Shown: positions 44,101-47,921 of the stretch, in pieces
Layout: every line of letters begins with the position of its first letter
Position numbering within the stretch: position 1 is the stretch's first letter
Assembly (NCBI GenBank): GCA_903876445.1
Contig: CAIQZX010000007.1
Location: 1 to 47,921 of the forward strand
Direction of reading: 5' to 3'
From: an uncultured Pseudomonadota bacterium
Lineage (GTDB): Bacteria; Pseudomonadota; Gammaproteobacteria; Methylococcales; Methylomonadaceae
DNA length: 47,921 nucleotides
The notes under the pieces: generated by a model
What the model was told of the DNA's origin: nothing
The model's database searches: none
Seen by the model: the letters and a program-made list of their open reading frames with translations, nothing else
Translations under genes and position numbers: made by a program

Positions 44101-44127
44101 ACACTTGAATAATTGAGGTACAGAATC

Positions 44128-45057
44128 ATGACAGAAAAGAAATTTAGATTAGTCACCCGCAGCGATTTTGATGGGCTGATTTGTGCGGTACTTTTAAAAG
44201 AAATGAATTTGATTGAAGAAATTAAATTCGTTCATCCAAAAGATATGCAAGATGAAATTATCGATGTTACCGACAATGACATCACAACCAATTTGCCGTA
44301 TGTAAAAGGCGTGCATTTGGCATTCGATCATCATTTAAGTGAAACAGTTCGTAACAAAAAAGAAGACAATCACATCATTGATCCTGACGCGCCATCGGCA
44401 GCTCGCGTGGTTTATGATTATTACGGTGGTGCATCACGTTTCCCTGCAAATTGGGATGTCATGATGGCAGCGGTTGATAAAGGCGATGCGGCTCAATTTA
44501 GTAAAGAAGAAATTTTAAATCCAGATGGTTGGGTTTTGATGAATTTCTTAATGGATGCGCGTACCGGTTTGGGACGTTTTAGAGATTTCACGGTGTCAAA
44601 TTATCAATTGATGATGAATTTAATTGATTGCTGCAAAGATAACGACATTGACTACATTTTGGCGTTACCAGATGTTCAAGAACGTGTGACATTATTTAAA
44701 GAACACGAAGCGGCGGCAAAAGAACAAATTAAACGTTGTTCAACCGTTCACGGTAATTTGGTTGTTTTGGATTTGCGTCACGAAGAAACCATTTACGCAG
44801 TAAATCGTTTTATGATTTACGCGCTGTATCCTGATTGCAACATTTCAATCCATGTTATGTGGGGCGTGAAACAACAAAATACGGTTTTCGCTATCGGCAA
44901 ATCAATTTTAAATCGCACCTCAAACACAAATATCGGTGAATTATGTTTGAGTTATAACGGTGGCGGACATTTGAACGCGGGAACTTGCCAAGTGGCTAAC
45001 GAAGGTTGCGAACAAGACTTGTTAGACATCATTGCTAAAATCAATGCAGACGGCTAA
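44128..45057 (+). CDS. DHH-family phosphoesterase
   Basis: A 309-residue DHH/DHHA1 protein with the metal-site motifs DFDG (13-16) and DHH (67-69), an Asp near KGDAA, and the C-terminal substrate-binding GGGHLNAGTC motif. Members act as exopolyphosphatases, oligoribonucleases (NrnA) or cyclic-dinucleotide phosphodiesterases. The sequence alone does not decide among these. ATG 44128 follows a GAGGT site; an in-frame ATG at 44113 has none. A strong terminator ends the unit. Confidence 0.83.
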   Translation: MTEKKFRLVTRSDFDGLICAVLLKEMNLIEEIKFVHPKDMQDEIIDVTDNDITTNLPYVKGVHLAFDHHLSETVRNKKEDNHIIDPDAPSAARVVYDYYGGASRFPANWDVMMAAVDKGDAAQFSKEEILNPDGWVLMNFLMDARTGLGRFRDFTVSNYQLMMNLIDCCKDNDIDYILALPDVQERVTLFKEHEAAAKEQIKRCSTVHGNLVVLDLRHEETIYAVNRFMIYALYPDCNISIHVMWGVKQQNTVFAIGKSILNRTSNTNIGELCLSYNGGGHLNAGTCQVANEGCEQDLLDIIAKINADG

Positions 45058-45082
45058 TTAGTGCGTTTTTAATTTGTTCAAC

Positions 45083-45116
45083 ACGGCGTATTGTATTTTG
45101 CAATGCGCCGTTTTTT
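45083..45116 (+). terminator. Strong terminator after the DHH gene
   Basis: ACGGCGTATTG (45083-45093) pairs with CAATGCGCCGT (45101-45111) with one mismatch, followed by a T run to 45116. The arms end 26 bases after the DHH stop. Confidence 0.88.
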
Positions 45117-45188
45117 ATTTTGAGCGCAATTGGTGTAAAAACTGCCCTGAAAATGGGCTTATACAAATTATTGAGGAGATAAATCATC

Positions 45189-46322
45189 ATGACACAATCT
45201 AAAAATACACTTTCTTACAACACAGAAAGTAGGTTGAGTTTAAAAAAACAAATTCGTATTGCTATTGGTTCAGCGGCTTTGATTTGCTCGTTGGGTTTTG
45301 CAGGCAATACTTATGCGGCAACTTCTGCAACCAATGCCAACATTTCCACTCAAGAAAGCATTGTTGATGCCTGTCAATTTTTGCCAAGTTGTTTGACTTT
45401 TATCATTCAAAAAACGTCCGAAAACAGATTAGACGACGCGCTTAGTGCGTTACCTACCATGTTAGGCTTCATTGCAAAACATGATTATTTTAAAAATACG
45501 CTGACCACAAAAATCAGCACTAAAGTCGCGCAAGGCTTGCAAAAAAGTATCCAAGATAAACTCACGATACAACTTAATGGAACGGGACTTGCCAAATTGG
45601 GAATTGATGTTGCCGCTGGCATCATTATTGACGAAGTCAGTATGGCTATAAAAAATGCAACAGGTAGTAATAATTATGCAGGAGCGGCTTGGTTTTTAAT
45701 GACGCAATCTTACGCTTTGGGAAATGTGTGGATTGATAGTAAAGAAATGCCTGTGCCAGTTGCGTTCCTTAAAAATCAAGCGGGTTTGTTGGTTGCTGTG
45801 GTCAAAAAAGACATTGAAGCCTACAAAGGGCTGAAAAAAGATGTCTCAGATGCCACCGCGTCAGAAATTCGCGGTTTCATTATGACGCACAGAATCGGTA
45901 AGTTATCGGCGGATTATCAAAAGTATTTTCAATCTGAAAATCTTACTGAAAAAAATAAATTACGAACCAACATCATCAACAGCGAAAAGAAATTGCTGGA
46001 AAATTACCTGAATGGCAGTTATTACAACGCATTCACTTCTGCCAAAAAACAAACTGCAAATGCTGTGTTTAACACTTGGAAAAGTGAATTAGCGGGTAAT
46101 CTTGTAAAAGACGAAGCGACAGCCCGTGCAAATATTTCGGCTCTTGTTTTAGCGGGCAAATACGATGAAGCGAAAAAAGTATCAAAGTCGTTCTTTGGTT
46201 TGGAATCTTATGCACTCAGTTTAATAACAGCAGCCGAATCAACTGGTGGTGAGATTACATTTGGTGGAGGTGTTGGCGCAACATCTAGTCATATTGTTGA
46301 TACTTCAAATGGCGATAGCTGA
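45189..46322 (+). CDS. Exported protein of unknown function (377 aa)
   Basis: I do not recognise the family. The N-terminus has an unusually long charged lead (about 23 residues) before a hydrophobic core (IAIGSAALICSLGF) and a likely cut after AGNTYA at residue 43. Mature residues 44-377 are mostly helical and polar, with Cys62 and Cys68 close enough to form a disulfide. Residues 95-150 contain a KISTKV...GLAKLGIDVAAG helix region, and 230-330 is Lys/Ala-rich with several N-x-x-K repeats. The C-terminal 30 residues are Gly/Ser/Thr-rich (GGEITFGGGVGATSS). A GAGGAG site precedes ATG 45189. It is a single gene between a terminator and the HicBA pair. Confidence 0.65.
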   Translation: MTQSKNTLSYNTESRLSLKKQIRIAIGSAALICSLGFAGNTYAATSATNANISTQESIVDACQFLPSCLTFIIQKTSENRLDDALSALPTMLGFIAKHDYFKNTLTTKISTKVAQGLQKSIQDKLTIQLNGTGLAKLGIDVAAGIIIDEVSMAIKNATGSNNYAGAAWFLMTQSYALGNVWIDSKEMPVPVAFLKNQAGLLVAVVKKDIEAYKGLKKDVSDATASEIRGFIMTHRIGKLSADYQKYFQSENLTEKNKLRTNIINSEKKLLENYLNGSYYNAFTSAKKQTANAVFNTWKSELAGNLVKDEATARANISALVLAGKYDEAKKVSKSFFGLESYALSLITAAESTGGEITFGGGVGATSSHIVDTSNGDS

Positions 46323-46397
46323 AACGGCAAGAGAAAACATGAGCATTGAAACGACATATTTGCATATTTATTCCAACGTTTTGAATTGAGGTTTTAA

Positions 46398-46628
46398 ATG
46401 CGTTACACGATTAAAGTACAGATTTATGTCGGTGAAGAATCGGGATTTGTGGCGGAATGTTTAGATTTACCTGTTGTGACACAAGGTCAAACACTCGATG
46501 AGGTTGTGCGAAATTTGCGCGAAGCCATTGAATTGCATTTGGAAGATGAGGATTTGGAAACATTAGGTTTTTCTCCAAATCCGCCGATTGTGGTGAATTA
46601 TGAAATGGCGGCAATATGCCGAAATTGA
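46398..46628 (+). CDS. hicB: HicB-type antitoxin
   Basis: A 76-residue HicB antitoxin: the family core (IKVQIYVGEESGFVAECLDLPVVTQGQTLDEVVRNLREAI, shown here only by its key parts GFVAECLDLP and QGQTLDEV) forms the partial RNase H fold that blocks HicA. There is no C-terminal helix-turn-helix or ribbon-helix-helix domain, so autoregulation may need the complex or another factor. A TTGAGG site lies upstream. It overlaps hicA by 13 bases, giving coupled expression. Confidence 0.85.
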   Translation: MRYTIKVQIYVGEESGFVAECLDLPVVTQGQTLDEVVRNLREAIELHLEDEDLETLGFSPNPPIVVNYEMAAICRN

Positions 46629-46858
46629 AACGATTAACCGCAAAAGAAGTTTTAGCGATTTTGGCAAGTTTTGGTTTTATTAGCGCGTCGCAAAAAGGCA
46701 GTCACATCAAACTGGTGCGTCAACTGGCAAATCAAAAACAAGTTTTAACCATTCCGAATCATTCATCACTGGATACAGGAACTTGCAAAGCCATTTTGCG
46801 ACAAGCAAGCCGTTACGTTAGTTTTGATGAACTTGCGGCGCATTTTTATTGTGAATAA
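46616..46858 (+). CDS. hicA: HicA-type mRNA interferase toxin
   Basis: An 80-residue toxin with a double-stranded-RNA-binding-like fold. The conserved catalytic His30 is in the QKGSHIKL strand, preceded by KEVLAILASFGF and followed by LTIPNHSSLDTGTCKAILRQA. In this family the toxin cuts mRNA when HicB is degraded. The gene order is hicB before hicA, the less common arrangement in textbook examples but frequent in genomes. The ATG lies within the hicB frame. Confidence 0.87.
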   Translation: MPKLKRLTAKEVLAILASFGFISASQKGSHIKLVRQLANQKQVLTIPNHSSLDTGTCKAILRQASRYVSFDELAAHFYCE

Positions 46859-46939
46859 GGGAAGACGAGTTTGCTGTTTTACCTAAACGATAGGCTCCAG
46901 AGTTATTGTCAGATGCTGAAAAATGAGAGGAAATGAAAA

Positions 46940-47344
46940 ATGTATGCAGACAAACTTCAACAATTTGAAAACGTCGAAAACTTAGGTGGCAAAGCATGGG
47001 AACACGCTACTGCCATTGATTTAATTAGTAATTCTAAAATTACACACTGTTCGATGCACTGTTTTCATTATCAGCAAATGTTTGAATTGCTCTTGAAACA
47101 TTTACTGGAAACAAAAACTAAATCAGGCGCGTTCCCTCGCTCACACAAATTAAACCATTTGTTTAGTTTGTTAGTGGAAAGTTTAGAGTTAGAGTTAGAT
47201 GCAGAAAAGTATTTTGATGCACTTGGAACAATAACGACCTGTGCCGAAGCCTATCGTTATGATTTTTCGCTAGATTGTGAAACGTACAAACACGCGGTGT
47301 CATCGCTTGATGTATTACTCGACGATGTAATCAAGCTCTCTTAA
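46940..47344 (+). CDS. HEPN-domain protein
   Basis: A 134-residue all-helical HEPN protein. The first helices show the family pattern (HCFHYQQMFELLLKHLL, then PRSHKLNHLFSLL), which carries the substrate-contacting His/Arg region of HEPN RNases and scaffolds. A GAGAGGAAATG site precedes the ATG. HEPN proteins usually pair with a nucleotidyltransferase (MNT) antitoxin, but none is adjacent in the window. It lies 81 bases after hicA, so it may be a separate defence or stress gene. Confidence 0.7.
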   Translation: MYADKLQQFENVENLGGKAWEHATAIDLISNSKITHCSMHCFHYQQMFELLLKHLLETKTKSGAFPRSHKLNHLFSLLVESLELELDAEKYFDALGTITTCAEAYRYDFSLDCETYKHAVSSLDVLLDDVIKLS

Positions 47345-47403
47345 TTTGCCCAGCTGTAGAGGTAATCTTTTGTGGTTGCTTTATTTTCTGTTATGGAATT
47401 TTT

Positions 47404-47921
47404 ATGAAAAAATTTTTATTGTTGTTACTATTTTTACCAGCGACCAGTTTCGCCGCGCCACAAATTTCAGAACATATTTTGTCGAACGGCTTAAAAATCT
47501 TGGTTCAAGAAGACCACCGTTCGCCTGTTGTCGTGTCGCAAGTTTGGTATAAAGTCGGCTCAAGTTACGAACCAAATGGCATCACTGGCATTTCACACAT
47601 GCTTGAACACACGATGTTCAAAGGCACAGACAAACATCCAGCGGGTGAATTTTCGCGCATCATTGCGGAAAATGGTGGCGAAGAAAATGCGTTCACTGGA
47701 CAAGATTACACCGCGTATTTTCAAACAATGGCAGCATCAAAATTAGCGGTAAGTTTTGAACTTGAAGCCGACAGAATGCGTTATTTACACATTTTGCCCG
47801 AGGAATTAAAGAAAGAACTCGAAGTTGTCACCGAAGAACGCCGAATGCGTACCGAAGATAATCCGCAAGCGAAAATGGCAGAACAATTTGCCGCGATGGC
47901 ATACACGAGTAGCCCATACAA
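47404..47921 (+). CDS. M16 zinc peptidase, 5' part only
   Basis: The reading frame from ATG 47404 stays open to the window end (172 codons and 2 bases). A signal peptide (MKKFLLLLLFLPATSFA) precedes an M16 (pitrilysin/insulinase-like) domain with the zinc motif H-M-L-E-H in GISHMLEHTMFKG, and the downstream acidic segment VVTEERRMRTEDNP that carries the third zinc ligand glutamate. This is a periplasmic YmxG/PqqL-like M16B peptidase; usually a second, inactive M16 protein follows it. Only the N-terminal third is in the window. Confidence 0.9.
   Translation, partial: MKKFLLLLLFLPATSFAAPQISEHILSNGLKILVQEDHRSPVVVSQVWYKVGSSYEPNGITGISHMLEHTMFKGTDKHPAGEFSRIIAENGGEENAFTGQDYTAYFQTMAASKLAVSFELEADRMRYLHILPEELKKELEVVTEERRMRTEDNPQAKMAEQFAAMAYTSSPY

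Noticed and set aside
46344-46394. 16-codon frame before hicB (ATG near 46339)
   Set aside because: Too short, no ribosome site, and ends inside the hicB leader; no support as a leader peptide.
1-47921. CRISPR arrays, tRNA or rRNA genes
   Set aside because: No regularly spaced direct repeats, cloverleaf-like CCA-proximal arms or rRNA-like conserved stretches were noticed in the intergenic regions by eye. A covariance scan was not possible.

Overview
The window is AT-rich DNA from a gammaproteobacterium. The close matches to gammaproteobacterial MiaA, DsbB, PriA, HinT, YbaB, DnaX and 4.5S RNA support that class. Formate-tetrahydrofolate ligase, phosphoserine aminotransferase, heme A synthase, glycogen phosphorylase, an orphan NirC-type cytochrome and a Tat-exported superoxide-reductase-like protein would suit a methylotroph or sulfur/C1-metabolising aquatic lineage. 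That placement is inference; no marker in the window fixes the genus.

Layout. 1-298: non-coding, with two GC-rich hairpins, possibly the scar of an IS200/IS605-type element. 299-2564: a plus-strand run of ygfZ-like, ctaA-like and a decayed RND efflux gene. 2561-10880: a tightly packed minus-strand cluster of five genes: two paralogous, disulfide-rich exported proteins (1012 and 689 aa), an RCK nucleotide-binding protein, dsbB and priA. 10968-13491: minus-strand ffs (4.5S RNA)-dnaX-ybaB-hinT. 13593-16863: a pair of overlapping dynamin-like GTPases, also on the minus strand. 16951-20838: a tripartite efflux locus, with emrB-emrA on minus and a divergent TolC-type gene on plus. 20913-24529: a Tat-exported multicopper oxidase, a diguanylate cyclase and a decayed gene fragment. 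24588-31937: plus-strand SDR, argH, a single-chain restriction-modification-specificity enzyme, a FAH-family hydrolase and miaA. 31910-34896: minus-strand glgP-trmL, converging on miaA. 35037-37575: superoxide-reductase-like protein, then the agmatine-to-putrescine pair aguA-aguB. 37628-38424: minus-strand NlpC/P60 lipoprotein and a small protein. 38560-45057: nadE, serC, a minus-strand cytochrome c55X, a PIN-like nuclease, fhs and a DHH phosphoesterase. 45189-47921: an unknown exported protein, a HicB-HicA toxin-antitoxin pair, a HEPN protein and the start of an M16 peptidase that runs off the window.

The most unusual system is the 2.5-10.9 kb cluster. Both large exported proteins are built from repeated beta-domains with a fixed four-cysteine pattern plus a C-terminal PCFxxDC tail, and every cysteine can be paired. 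They sit with DsbB, the quinone-linked oxidant of the periplasmic disulfide pathway. In the larger paralogue a roughly 330-residue Ala-rich coiled coil is inserted exactly between the last two cysteines of its first domain, so a disulfide could staple the base of a long helical hairpin. Other points of note are the tandem GTPases, the fused R-M-S enzyme, the SRP RNA packed against dnaX, and two visible gene corpses (an RND pump and the fragment upstream of the diguanylate cyclase). No tRNA, rRNA, CRISPR array or intact insertion sequence was seen.
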